From the NCBI RefSeq assembly GCF_003369915.1, contig NW_022881603.1, positions 32,795,522 through 32,859,521 of the forward strand: DNA of 64,000 bases, given 5' to 3'. The notes beneath the pieces were generated by a model. That model saw only the letters and a list, made by a program, of their open reading frames with translations. It was not told the origin of the DNA and ran no database searches. A program made the position numbers and the translations under genes. How positions within the stretch are numbered: the stretch's first letter is position 1; the number at the start of each line of letters is the position of its first letter. This DNA comes from Drosophila miranda. Lineage: Eukaryota > Arthropoda > Insecta > Diptera > Drosophilidae. Shown piece by piece: positions 12,272-24,526 of the stretch.

Positions 12272-13273
12272 TTAGATGCCCAAGAGACGTGCCACCACAC
12301 CGTAGGTCCAGTAGTAAAGGGAGCCCACGATGACCGTCTTGCACAAGCGGTCCAAGATGTACATGCTAAAATTGAAAGAGATCAGAGTTCTGTGGAACTA
12401 GATTCTAGGGTAGGTTTTTGGGGACGGGCTCTCTTACAGCTTAAGCTGGAGCCGTGCACGGGCAGGCTGTCGGGAGACTCCTTCATCAGATACTACCGCC
12501 CGCCCTGGACACACGACTCGATGTACATGGGCACAGTCTCAACGGGGTCCATGTCCATGTTGAAGCTTTTGAGTGTGAATCACATTTAGTCAACTTCAGC
12601 CAACACTTGTCAATCCGTACTCTTCCTGTACATACTTTTTCTTGTCCTCGTCGTTCATGATGTTCCAGAGGGACGAGTAGGCGTCCGATTTGAAGAACCA
12701 GGCCCTCATCGTAAAGAACTGCAGCACCTCGAGACCCACAGCGATGCGGGTCTGGAGGCGGACCATACTAGGCGGAGGGAGAAACTGTCAGGCCAGGCTT
12801 GATTCGGCGACGTCTGCGGCTTCGGAGGAACTTACAATCTCTTCTGGCCAAGCAGGAGCAGCACAAAGTCGATGAAGTAAGCGGGCAACCAGTGGAAGAG
12901 AAGCACGTTGATGTTATGGTGCAGTTTGTTGGTGGTGATGCACCCGTCCGGATACCAGAGACCCGCCTCAAATGGGTAGCGGTAGCCAATATCTTTGCTC
13001 ATCTCGATCACATCGCCCCACTGCATCTTTCGGTGGTCGGCGCACGTGATGTTGTAGACGGGCACCTCCGCGGGCTTCTCCTTTAGCCCCGCGAACTGGT
13101 AGGGATCACGCATAGCCCATTGATGGCATAGTCCACCGGTATCACCTCCGAGAGAAAGCGCGTGTCGATCAGCATGGAGCGGATGACGCCCTTGCCAGCG
13201 CCCACTATCAGGCCGGTTGGTCCGTTCAGATTGTCCACCCATCCGGGTACGGGCTCGTAGGCCGACGGCGACA
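12272..13273 (-). pseudogene. FAR C-terminal cassette A, beta
   Basis: Exons on the minus strand: 12836-13273, 12636-12767, 12438-12565 and 12272-12365; the last encodes the hydrophobic tail and ends in TAA. It shares the in-frame TAG (12493-12495) with the alpha and delta copies. It also has two private one-base deletions in G/C runs: near 13102-13104 (exon 1) and near 12460 (exon 3). Both fall in homopolymers and could be assembly errors. It is headless like the other non-delta cassettes. Confidence 0.85.
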
Positions 13274-15129
13274 CTGATGCAGTGAACGGTGGTAATCAGT
13301 CTGGACTGGGATACGGGGATTCCGAGCAATTTGTATGCGTGCTGTGTTGTTTTATCGCTCAGAAAACAGGAGCCGAAGGCGGAGGCGGAGGCAGAGTCTT
13401 GGGCTGGGTCTTGAACTGAGCCAAAGGCATGGCTGTGGGATGGCAGCGTGATCACGCGGGGGGTAAGCGAGGCGGATTGTAGTTGTTGTTTGCATTGCAT
13501 GCTCATTGAACTTTTTGGTCAATGACGACGGCGTTTGTGTGCTGTAGTTTTTGTTGTTTAAGCAATGTTTTATGCCATGCCATGTAATTTAACTTTTTCT
13601 TTTGTTTTTGGTTTTTGTTTAAGCGCTGTTGCTTGCTGTTGTTTCTGTATTTGTTGCCGTTTAGACACATTGGTATTTGTTGCTGATTTTGTTGTAGTTT
13701 TCTTACAGTGAAGCTTGTCAGCGATGGTGGAGGAGGCGTAAGCACATTAGGCAGCAAGTGGAGGACAGGAGCGGAACGAGGTTGGGTTGTTATAAAACAA
13801 ACACATACACGAAAAGCCTAAAAAAACACTTGACCAATTAGCAGAAGGCAGCAAGAAGCAGCTTAGATGTAGCCCCTAAATAGCCCGACCAACCCTGGCC
13901 ACTCCCTTTTCGCCCTCACCCTCACCCACCCCATCCATTCATCTGCTCGGACATTTATCACCATGGATCCGCTAAAAAGCTGTCATTTTCGACGAACTTT
14001 GCCATGTGGCCAGTTGATTAGCAATTGAAGACAATATTGACAATGTTTATGGGGTATCTGCCGAGCTAAGGCGGTCTTCAATGCCTTGAACCCAATCGGA
14101 CATACTCACAGATGGAGACAGATTCTAGACAGGGGCGTAACAGCTTGGAATATACCAACAATCGCGGGCCAATAGCCGTTGATTACCTCGTTGTAAAGAG
14201 GGTACTCCGTAGAAAAAATTCCTATCGAAATGGGTCTTTCAACCAGTTAAAGTTGATCATAAACGTGATTGAAACGCGTTTCCGTAGATTAGTTGAACTT
14301 TGGCTTGTAGTTTTATAGTTTTTCCATACCTCAAATCGGAATATACAAATGTACGAGACATACATGCATGCATACATCTACATATATGTATATAAATCGA
14401 TCTATGAATAAACTATTGTACGTTTTGTAACAGATCTAGCAGATAATGGTTTGATGCGTTTGATTAAAGAAAGTAGATTGAATGGGAACGCTGCCAGCAT
14501 ATATGTACTATGTGTGTGTGTGCCCAACTAACGCAGACAACTGCGTTCTAGAATGAAATATTAATTCATTGGATACGCACACACAGATCCCCCTTCATCG
14601 CTCTCTGTTTCCCTCGGAGGGTGGCAGGGGACTGGGTGTCTACGCTGCTCGGCGCTGGCCTGTATCTAATCGCGCCTGCCTTGCTGTGTACCCACTGTAG
14701 ATGCATATGTACATACAGTTGTTAATCAATGTCCGTTGATTGTCGCATCGTTGCTTGGAAGGGGAATCCCTCTAATATTAAAGCTGGGATCCTATGCCAG
14801 AGCAGAACGCAATACTTTTCATATCCCACCTTGGGTTTCCTTAACCAATCCCATAACTTTCGACATTGACAATGAGGCTTCATCAGCATTCGTTCGCTCA
14901 CAGTCATCATAATGATGATGATAATGATAATAATGTGCATGTGTGTGGTGTGTGACTCTCGTTTAGGACCTGAATGCAAATGCGGCCAATGAGTATGTGT
15001 TGTGAGTATATAACAGCCCATCCGATCCGATCAGGCGATTCATCAGTGAAGATTTTCTCTCCTTTCGCCCACGAGGGCGTGAAACTCAAGAAAAGCATGA
15101 AGAAAATTACGATTGAACCGGTGACTAGC

Positions 15130-17305
15130 TCATGGTCTTCCTCGAGCGAACCGACTGCCTTTGTTCAACTGGGACGATGAGGTCTGAGCGTGTCCATCTC
15201 GGCCAGTGAGAACTTGCTCGTAGCGGGTCAGCAGATTGGTGCGGACAATGGCGCCGTTCAGTTCCGCCTGGGCCTTGATGGCCTGTGGGAAAAGAGATGG
15301 GAGAAAACAGCTGGATAAAGCCGAGGAAGAAAAGGAAATATAAACCCACCTGAGTATCGCTGACAGCCAGACCATTCAGGAGATTGAACAGAACAATGGT
15401 CATGAAGAACACAAAGAGCAGGAAGATCAGGTAAGTGTAGACGCTGTCAAACTTTATGTCACCGTCATTAAATTCTCCCGTGAGCATCACAATCGTCTTG
15501 ATGAGTGCCTCGATGGGCACGGAGAATGTGTTGAAGTGACCATCATCTTCTCCCTCCTTTGCTGGCTCTGGCGTGCTGTCCTTCGGAGAGGAGGAATCCA
15601 CCTGGGGCTTGCCAAACAGTATGTAGAAGCACAGACTAAACGTAAGCACAAAGATCGAGTAGAGAGCAAAGCTCTTGATGAAGCTGCTGGAGACGGCGCG
15701 CAGCATGAGCATGTGCGTCGAAATTGAGAGTACTGGCAGGGAGCCAACCAGCAGGCAGAACTCCACGGACACCAGCAGAATGGTGAAGACGGCCAGTATG
15801 CGCTGCGTCTCCCTGTCGTAGCTGGCTTCCATGCAGGTTAGGATCGACAAGACAATGAGAGCCACCTCCATCAGGTTCGTGATGGACCTGAAGTACAGCA
15901 GCGGCGACATGGCAAGCTGTATGACCTCTCGGATCATGAGATACACAATCCCTATCCAAGAGAACTGGCCGAAGAGGGCAGTCAGGCCCGTGTGGTCGCT
16001 TTCGTGGAACTTAAGGAGCGTATGCGTGATAATGGAGGCAGTGAAGAGAGAGTAAAGTAGAAAGTTCAGATAGAAGATCACCGAGAGGCGGTGCCACTTG
16101 AGGAAGAGGAAACTTCAACTCGAGATTAGCGGGTGCTGCAGCAGGTAACGCAGCTCCTTGGAATCGGCGATGTATGCGATTGGAGTCATCTCGTCCTCCA
16201 ATTGGTGAGGATGGCCAATGCTCCGCTTGTCCGACTGCCCGGGCTCTCGCTGGCGTCTCATCAGATTCTTGTAGTTGATGATGATCTCGAAACTCTGGTC
16301 ACCGGGCTTCTCCCCGTTGGTTGTGATGCAGGAATCGAAGTGCTCCTCCAGCACTTTCGGGTCCATCTCCTGTATGGGAAGATCTCCGAACGCGCTTCTC
16401 GCCCCGATGTACGCTCCCTGCCGTAGAAGCTCCTGTGCCACCTTTGTGTTGCGATACTTGACCGCATAGGAGAGTGGCACCAGGCCAGCCTTGTCCGCCT
16501 CATTGATGTCCACACGATCGCTCTCGAGCAGCAGCTGGAAGCAGCGCTGGTGGTCACAGAAGTCGTCCAGCGGCTGCTCACCCAGGCGACTGATAACCGC
16601 GTTCAGCAGCTTGGAATGCGATGTCAGCCTCAGCTGCGGATGCTTCAACAGCTTCTCTAGCGCCCTGTGGTTGCCCCAGATTACGGCCAACTCCACGGGG
16701 CTGATGTCGCTCAATTTTGAATGATTAATGTTGATGCCCGTCTCGAGGATGGCCTCAAAGGCTCGCTGCTTGCCCCGCTTGATACTCTCCGCCAGCAGGG
16801 ACTGATACTCCTCCTGGTTGGCATTGCATTGGTTGTCTGCGTTTCCGCTGACGTTCTGGTGGTACTCCGCGAACTGTTGCTCGAACTGGTTCTCGTCTCC
16901 GTCCCGCAGCGTGCGGAGGAGTCGCTCGCAGTCGATCAGTCGGCAGTTCCGGATACTGATCCCTCAGCATCTGGCGTACCTGCCCGTTCCGATAGCTGTC
17001 AATGTCCAACTGTGGTTGTTTCAGGAAAAGTCGGATCAGCTCCAGCTTAGTGCCTGCCTCAATCTTTCTATTCTTCAGCACATGGTGGAGGGGCGTGAAC
17101 TCGCCCTGATCCATCAAATTCGGAGAGGCTCCGTACTCGAGCAGCAGCTGAATGCAGGAGCCCACCTGAGAGGCATTCGATCGTCCTGGCGATTGGCCTG
17201 GGCACCGCTGTCCAGGGCAGTGTGGAATTCCCGTATGTCCCGATTAGCGAGGGCTGCGCTCAACTGGCCCTGCGGATCGATGAAACCGCAGTTGTTAGAG
17301 CTCAT
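15130..17305 (-). pseudogene. pain: painless pseudogene, unit gamma
   Basis: Near-identical to the beta copy and broken at the same places: out-of-frame ankyrin deletion near 17170-17181, frame change near 16940, TGA at 16115-16117 and the same shortened C-terminus. The intron is at 15283-15349. Differences from beta are scattered single bases, for example a synonymous change close to the intron acceptor. I see no lesion unique to this copy. Confidence 0.87.
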
Positions 17306-19000
17306 TCTGCTGTCTGCAAAGAGTCAAGTGAGAATGGGGAGGATGAGCTATGTCTATGTGGGCTTTCGTTAATCTTATCCAACCCACGCTGCGTATGAGT
17401 AACTTCTAATGCCGTTTCGATGAAATGGAGGGAGGTCTGACCCAACAGACGGTTTCTGTACAGACCTTGAAATGGCCGAAACAAAAGCATGAGAGTGGAC
17501 CGACCCCCGCAACAAACGGTATTTGACAACGCTTCATGCTACGATGATTTTCACACAAATGACTGTCTGTCCATGGAGCTGGCCAGCAGCTGGAGGCAGA
17601 GCCACAGTCAGAGTCACAGTCACAGCCACATCCGCAGCCGAAAGCTACCCCACAGGTTTCTCGAAAAATAAAAACCAAATCTTCGTTTTGGCGGCACTTA
17701 AAGAAAGCGTCTTTAAGTGGTTTTTGTGGTACCCGAACTACAGACTTAATTTGCCCTCCCGTGTAGTTATTAAATTATAACAATCCAACTGAAGACAAGG
17801 TAAGACAAGGCCTGAGAAGTACTCAGGGAGTGGCTTGATTGTTCAAAGTGATCTACAAATTTGAATCAAGTTTGGTGTTCGATCTCGCTCGCCTTTTGGT
17901 ATATCAAAATTTAACGATCATAAAGAATAATCATAAAATAATCGACACATCAATATCAGTTAGCAATCAATTGGTTACGCTTTATGCTTTGAATACTGTT
18001 CCGAATGGAGCTTTAGATAAAGCCCTGGGCAGTGCTGAAATCTTGCGATTTATAGGCGGCTCTTTTCGTAAATTTCAAGGCGGTTTCTTCTGTGGGATCT
18101 GATCCCTCCAGCCGTCAGCTCAACGTCTTCTCCGCTCTGTTGTGTTCTGTTCTGTTCTGTTCCGTTCTGTCTGCTGTCTGCTTTGATGCTTGAAATGTGT
18201 GAGAAATCGGCTAATCACACATGAGACCTGGCTAATTTGAATATTCCCCCACTGATTGTTTATCAATAGCCTACGAATTGGGAATCAGGAAACATCGTCT
18301 TCTCTTTTGTAGGTAGCTCTTCGGCTAATGTTGCTTTAGTATGCAAACAAATTGAGGATAGTAAATGACGCCCCTGGGGTCAAAATTTGTCGTTGATAAG
18401 ATAAACAGATTCGCACAATCACCTTCCTTAATTGGCCCTTTATTTGATATTTTCTTGTCTCCCATCTTAACCTCTTCCCCATTCTGGTATTTGTTTTTCC
18501 ACCTGAGTACGAGTATTTGCCCAAGCAATTGACAAATAACTTCATTGTTTGTCCAAGCTGAAGCTCGACCCAAAGTCTTACTAAGACATCGGTTGACAGA
18601 ATGGCGTAATATCACAATAATTAACAGAAAACTTAACAGCAAACGATTTCAAAAGTGAGCAACTCCTCTCTCAGTCGCATCTGACCCTAGCAATTAAGAG
18701 CACTACTTTCAGAAATATTGATGTAGTCAAGGTAATCTATACTTATTGCGAAAAGCTTCGGAAAACACAAATTGCCCTTAAACTCTTAAACATTTGCTTC
18801 ATATACGGAAACCAGTCGAAATCACAGAGTATACGGAGTCTTGAGTGGAATTTTATTCCCCCTTCTCTTGGAGCTCACATATGTATATACTATAACACTG
18901 GTAAAAAAAAAAAGAACTCGTATCACTCTGGAATTTGAGAATAAAGTGTGTCACAAAGGAAAGGGAGTCCAACGACATTATTACTAGTTTTAAAAGAAAA
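17306..19000. other. Upstream DNA of painless copy, gamma
   Basis: Counterpart of 4961-6654 with the same non-coding content. One visible difference is the length and edge of the A run near 18903-18915. Confidence 0.6.
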
Positions 19001-20103
19001 ACGAGGTGGAACGTTGTGAGTTGCTGCGGACACCGCAACTCTACAGTTATACCCGATACTAAGTCAGTATGGCTCTCTCCGGCAGACGCCGCTAATATTG
19101 AACGACACGACAAAGAGTGCGTGCGAGAGAGACAGAAAATCAGTCTGAGCGTGACGTCGGGTGCTGCGTAGCCAGTGCAAATTGATTTGTTCCTTTTGGC
19201 TATAAAAATTATCTGATCTAAACCAGATTCAGCAATCTGATAGATATGGTCGTTATCTATGATTCTGCGTTTTTAGTTTTCTCGAATGTGCAATATTGTG
19301 GATGCAACAGATTTTCGTCCTTTGTGGGGGCGGAAGGGGGTGGGGCGAAATTCTGAGATATACGTTTTATAGTGAGATCTAACAGAAGTGCGGATAGCCT
19401 TAATAGTCTCTGAGATTTGTGGATGCCACAGATTTTCGTCCTTTGCGGGGGCGGAAGGGGGTGTGGCGAAATTTTGACACAAAACGGTCAAGGTCCGATA
19501 TCACAGGAGTGTGGATACCAAATTTGGTTGCTCAAGCTCTTATGGGTTCTGAGATCCTTGAACTCATATTTTGCAATTGGCAAAACCGACCATGAAACCT
19601 GTGTGTTAGAGAGAGACAGAGCGAGAAAGAATGAAATTGTTTTCTTGATTCTGGCTATAATAATTATACGATTTGGTTCAGATTTTGCACTCTAGAACAT
19701 ATAGTCATCCTCTACGATTCTGCGTTTCTGGTTTTCTCGTATCTTTAAAAATGTGGATGCCACAGATTTTCGTCCTTTGTGGGGGCGGAAGTGGGCGGGG
19801 CGAAGTTTTGAAATATTTTTGTAGCAGTGACATATCACAGAAGTCTGGATCCAAAACATCGTTGCTCTAGCTCTTATAGTCTTTGAGCACTAGGCGCTGA
19901 AGGGGACGGACGGACGGACGGACGGACGGACGGACGGACGGACAGACGGACAGACAGACAGGGCTCAATCGACTCGGCTATTGATGCTGATCAAGAATAT
20001 ATATACTTTATGGGGTCGGAAACGATTCCTTCTGGACGTTACACACATCCACTTTTACCACAAATCTAATATACCCCAATACTCATTTTGAGTATCGGGT
20101 ATA
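19001..20103 (-). mobile_element. INE-1-like Helitron, gamma E1
   Basis: Counterpart of beta E1 with a longer GTCY array (19903-19960). It ends with the palindrome gagtatcgggtata. Sequence unique to gamma follows immediately. Confidence 0.88.
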
Positions 20104-20697
20104 ATAATAATGAGATTATCTTCATTCGCGATTCGAAAACTGTTTCGACTTCTCATTTTTTCTTTGAGTGAATTTATATTTATAAACCTTTCAGCCCTGT
20201 TCTTCTTTCTTTCTGTGGGAACATCTGGAATTTGGAGACTGAGAGAGCTGGAGCCTAGGAAATTGCCCAACAAAATTGGCTCTGAGTTGCACACCGAATC
20301 CTCTACTAAAGTTCTTTGTGTTAATGCAGCTGCAAAAGTGAAATCAGCAAATGACAACACTTCGGAAAGTGTAAGTAGAAGGGGGACAGACGTGATTAAT
20401 GTAAAGTTTTTAACGCGATAAACTGAATATGTATATGTCCAGCTGCACAGGATCAGCCGAGTTTCTCCGATCGTCTGTCAATAATTTATACTATATACGT
20501 ACTGTCTTACACTGCTATAACATTCTCACATGATATTTTACCATACCCTTCCCGAATACGTGATGTGATCAGATCGAGAGACCCTCTAGCTGCGTGGGAG
20601 GAGGAGAGCAGAGTAAACACTAAACTAAATTGCTTGTCCATAAAGTCTGTTTTTTGGAAAACTGTGCTTGGATTGTTTATCCAATTTATGGCATTAT
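20104..20697. other. Gamma-only sequence with short ORF
   Basis: This segment is absent from beta and delta. A plus-strand ORF at 20110-20421 (103 codons) begins with a basic stretch and a long hydrophobic segment (about residues 12-36), followed by a polar region. A donor-like agtgtaagtag lies at about 20367-20377. No family is recognised; it may be an exon, a chance ORF, or intron of FAR cassette C on the other strand. Confidence 0.35.
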
Positions 20698-21005
20698 TAT
20701 ACCCGATACTCAAAATGAGTATTGGGGTATATTAGATTTGTGGTAAAAGTGGATGTGTGTAACATCCAGAAGGAATCGTTTCCGAATAATATCTATCAGA
20801 TTGCTGAATATGGATCAGATCGGATCATTTTTGTAGCCAAAAAGAACAAATCTATTTGCAGTGACTACGCAGCGCCCGATGTCACGCTCAGACTGATTTT
20901 CTGTCTCTTTCGTACGCCCTCTTGGTCGGAGAGCCATACTGACTAAGTATCGGGTATAAATGTAGAGTTGCGGTCTCCGCAGCAACTCACAACGTTCCCC
21001 CTCGT
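20698..21005 (+). mobile_element. Short internally deleted INE-1-like element
   Basis: A 308-bp derivative: the terminal palindrome and first ~85 bases (to cgtttccga) are joined directly to the last ~220 bases (from atatctatcagattgctgaa). The core, the GTCY array and the middle are missing. Both termini are kept, giving a MITE-like form. Found only in gamma. Confidence 0.8.
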
Positions 21006-21689
21006 TTATATTAAAAAGGCGATGGAAAAGCTATTGAAACTTTTAAAATCTTAATATTTGAGTATAAGGTAACTATAATTTGAATTCTCTGCAGCGGAGT
21101 AAGGAAATAACAGAAATTTTAGCCAAGTTCAGAAAAGCTCTTCCCGTGATATAGTATCCCACAAAAATATCCTTAGTGTGGATAAATAAATTGTGCACCA
21201 TAAAAACCCATATCATAGGTACTAACAGGGTCCTTTAATAAGTATATTGTAACGTATACAACTCATGAATATTTGTACCGAAGAAACTATGGTTAAAAGA
21301 TCTCTAAAGGTACATTGGGGTGACGAAAATAATAAGAAGTGCTAGCTCTTTAATAGAATAAGTATGTACGTATTTTGAGGCTGCAGAATAGCTGGCAGAC
21401 TTCATTTGGAAACAAAGAGGCCATTCCGAACTAGTTCGATGAGTCCCAGCTTTTGGGAGGACCAGTAAAGCAAACCCGTCATGATTAGCGTCTTGCAAAT
21501 GCGATCCAGGACATACAGTGGGGAGCAAAAGTGAGTACATACTCATAATCACTGACTTCAGCCTCCCATAACAGGCAAACGAATAAAGCCAAAGAAACCA
21601 AATTTCTTCCCCATATAAATACTTGTATTCTTAACATATAAACAATAATTACAAGAACGAGTAAAAATTTTTCAAAAAATGAAAAGTAA
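21006..21689. other. Gamma-only sequence with FAR C tail exon
   Basis: Unique AT-rich sequence between the short element and the next Helitron. Its only recognisable content is the FAR tail exon at about 21402-21518. Absent from beta and delta. Confidence 0.6.
21402..21518 (-). pseudogene. FAR cassette C terminal exon remnant
   Basis: On the minus strand this encodes a block aligning with the last exons of cassettes A and B: L-Y-V-L-D-R-I-C-K-T-L-I then a hydrophobic segment, ending with TGA at 21402-21404. In A the equivalent motif is M-Y-I-L-D-R-L-C-K-T-V-I. I cannot find a clean AG acceptor at its 5' edge. It is the only surviving tail exon of cassette C; the middle exons are not visible. 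Confidence 0.72.
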
Positions 21690-22811
21690 ACGAGGTGGAA
21701 CGTTGTGAGTTGCTGCGGACACCGCAACTCTACAGTTATACCCGATACTAAGTCAGTATGGCTCTCCTGCGGCAGACGCCGCTAATATTGAACCACACGA
21801 CAGAGAGTGCGTGCGAGAGAGACAGAAAATCAGTCTGAGCGTGACGTCGGGCGCTGCGTAGCCACTGAAAATTGATTTCCTGCTTTTGGCTACAAAAATG
21901 ATCCGATCTGATCCAGATTCAGCAATCTGATAGATATGGTCATTATCTATGATTCTGCGTTTTTAGTTTTCTCGAATGTGCAATATTGTGGATGCAACAG
22001 ATTTTCGTCCTTTGTTGGGGCGGAAGGGGGTGGGGCGAAATTCTGAGATAAACGTTTTATAGTGAGATCTAACAGAAGTGCGGATACCAAATTTGGTTAC
22101 TCTAGCCTTAACAGTCTCTGAGATTTGTGGATGCCCCAGATTTTCGTCTTTTGCGGGGGCGGAAGGCGGTGTGGCGAAATTTGGACACGAAACGGTCAAG
22201 GTCCGATATCACAGGAGTGTGGATACCAAATTTGGTTGCTCTGGCTCTTATAGATCCTGAGATCCTTGAACTCATATTTTGCAATTGACAAAACCGACCA
22301 TGAAACTTGTGTGTTAGAGAGAGACAGAGCGAGAAAGAATGAAATTGTTTTCTTGATTCTGGCTATAATCATTATACGATCTGGTTCAGATTTTGCACTG
22401 TAGAAGATATGGTCATCCTCACCGATTCTGCGTTTTTGGTTTTATCGTATCTTTAAAAATGTGGATGCCACAGATTTTCGTCCTTTGTCGGGGCGGAAGT
22501 GGGCGGGGCGAAGTTTTGAAATATTTTTGTAGCAGTGACATATCACAGAAGTCTGGATCCAAAACATCGTTGCTCTAGCTCTTATAGTCTTTGAGCACTA
22601 GGCGCTGAAGGGGACGGACGGACGGACGGACGGACGGACGGACGGACGGACTGACGGACAGACAGACAGGGCTCAATCGACTCGGCTATTGATGCTGATC
22701 AAGAATATATATACTTTATGGGGTCGGAAACGATTCCTTCTGGACGTTGCACACATCCACTTTTACCACAAATCTAATATACCCCAATACTCATTTTGAG
22801 TATCGGGTATA
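21690..22811 (-). mobile_element. INE-1-like Helitron, gamma E2
   Basis: Minus orientation, GTCY array at about 22614-22660. It lies between the two surviving cassette C exons, so it sits inside a former FAR intron. It matches beta E2. Confidence 0.88.
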
Positions 22812-22854
22812 ATAACCGATCCGTCTAGTATTTAAAGATTTCCTTTAGACTTAA

Positions 22855-23061
22855 CTCTTCTCCACGAAACTGTTGTGGTAAGGCAGCAAAATCAACCCGT
22901 TTATGGCTATATCCACTGGAATAACCTCCGATCTCAGTTCGCCATTGCAGATCATGGATCGGATAACGCCCTTGCCGGCTCCTATGAGCACACCAGTGGG
23001 TCCACCAGTGGGTTCATGTTGTCCACCCAACCTGGCAGGGGCTCAGCCACAGCCGGCGTTA
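22855..23061 (-). pseudogene. FAR cassette C first exon, gamma
   Basis: Same exon as 8918-9124 with the same 8-bp frameshifting insertion (23004-23011). Here the donor that reads GTAAGT in beta and delta has become TTAAGT (plus-strand cttacc changed to cttaac), destroying the GT. This copy therefore carries a private splice-site lesion on top of the shared one. Confidence 0.8.
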
Positions 23062-23186
23062 CTGGTAGAACAGAAAATATTTCCAGTATTCGAAAGAATT
23101 CGGACCTTAAGATTATCGATAGAAGGGCAAGGAGAGCAAAACAACGTTGAATGGAGATAGATGTATGTACAACAACCTAGAATCAT

Positions 23187-24523
23187 TATACCCGATACTC
23201 AAAATGAGTATTGGGGTATATTAGATTTGTGGTAAAAGTGGATGTGTGTAACGTCCAGAAGGAATCGTTTCCGACCCCATAAAGTATATATATTCTTGAT
23301 CAGCATCAATAGCCGAGTCGATTGAGCCCTGTCTGTCTGTCCGTCTGTCCGTCTGTCCGTCCGTCCGTCCGTCTGTCCGTCCCCTTCAGCGCCTAGTGCT
23401 CAAAGACTATAAGAGCTAGAGCAACGATGTTTTGGATCCAGACTTCTGTGATATGTCACTGCTACAAAAATATTTCAAAACTTCGCCCCGCCCACTTCCG
23501 CCCCCACAAAGAACGAAAATCTGTGGCATCCCCATTTTTAAAGATACCATAAAACCAAAAACGCAGAATCGTAGAGGATGACTATATGTTCTAGAGTGTA
23601 AAATCTCAACCAGATCGTATAATTATTATAGCCAGAATCAAGAAAACCATTTCATTCTTTCTCGCTCTGTCTCTCTCTAACACACAGGTTTCATGGTCGG
23701 TTTTGCCAATTGCAAAATATGAGTTCAAGGATCTCAGAACCTATAAGAGCCATAGCAACCAAATTAGGTATCCACACTCCTGTGATATCGGACCTTGACC
23801 GTTTCGTGTCCAAATTTCGCCACACCCCCTTCCGCCCCCGCAAAGGACGAAAATCTGGGGCTTCCACAAATCTCAGAGACTATTAAGGCTAGAGTAACCA
23901 AATTTGGTATCCGCACTTCTGCTAGATCTCACTATAAAACGTATATCTCAGAATTTCACCTATAAGAGCCATAGCAACCAAATTTGGTATCCACACTCCT
24001 GTGATATCGGACCTTGACCGTTTCGTGTCCAAATTTCGCCACACCCCCTTCCGCCCCCGCAAAGGACGAAAATCTGGGGCATCCACAAATCTCAGAGACT
24101 ATTAAGGCTAGAGTAACCAAATTTGGTATCCGCACTTCTACTAGATCTCACTATAAAACGTATATCTCAGAATTTCGCCTCACCCCCTTCCGACCCATAA
24201 AGGACGAAAATCTGTTGCATCCACAATATTGCACATTCGAGAAAACTAAAAACTCAGAATCATAGATAATGACTATATCTATCAGATTGCTGAATCTGGA
24301 TCAGATCGGATCATTTTTGTAGCCGAAAGCAAGATATCAATTTGCAGTGGATACGCAGCGCCCGACGTCACGCTCAGACTGATTTTCTGTCTCTCTCGCA
24401 CGCACTCTTTGTCGTGTCGTTTAATATTAGCGGCGTCTTCCGGAAAAGAGCCATACTGACTAAGTATCGGGTATAAATGTAGAATTGCGGTGTCCGCAGC
24501 AACTCACAACGTTCCCCCTCGTT
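23187..24523 (+). mobile_element. INE-1-like Helitron with internal duplication, gamma E3
   Basis: Same structure as beta E3, including the duplicated module (about 23780-23960 and 23965-24180). It is followed head to tail by E4. Confidence 0.87.
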
Positions 24524-24526
24524 TTT

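Larger units (their letters stand above)
2127..14470. repeat. Tandem unit beta (complete, 12.3 kb)
   Basis: This unit runs from the left edge (a of agtagattgaatggg) to the right edge (end of gcgtttgattaaaga). Contents left to right: painless pseudogene, its upstream DNA, two fused Helitrons, FAR exon C1, one Helitron, cassette B, cassette A and intron. It aligns to gamma at a nearly constant offset of 12345 up to the Helitron region and to delta at about 25640. Coding-like parts differ from the other copies by only a handful of bases, so duplication or homogenisation is recent. Confidence 0.9.
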
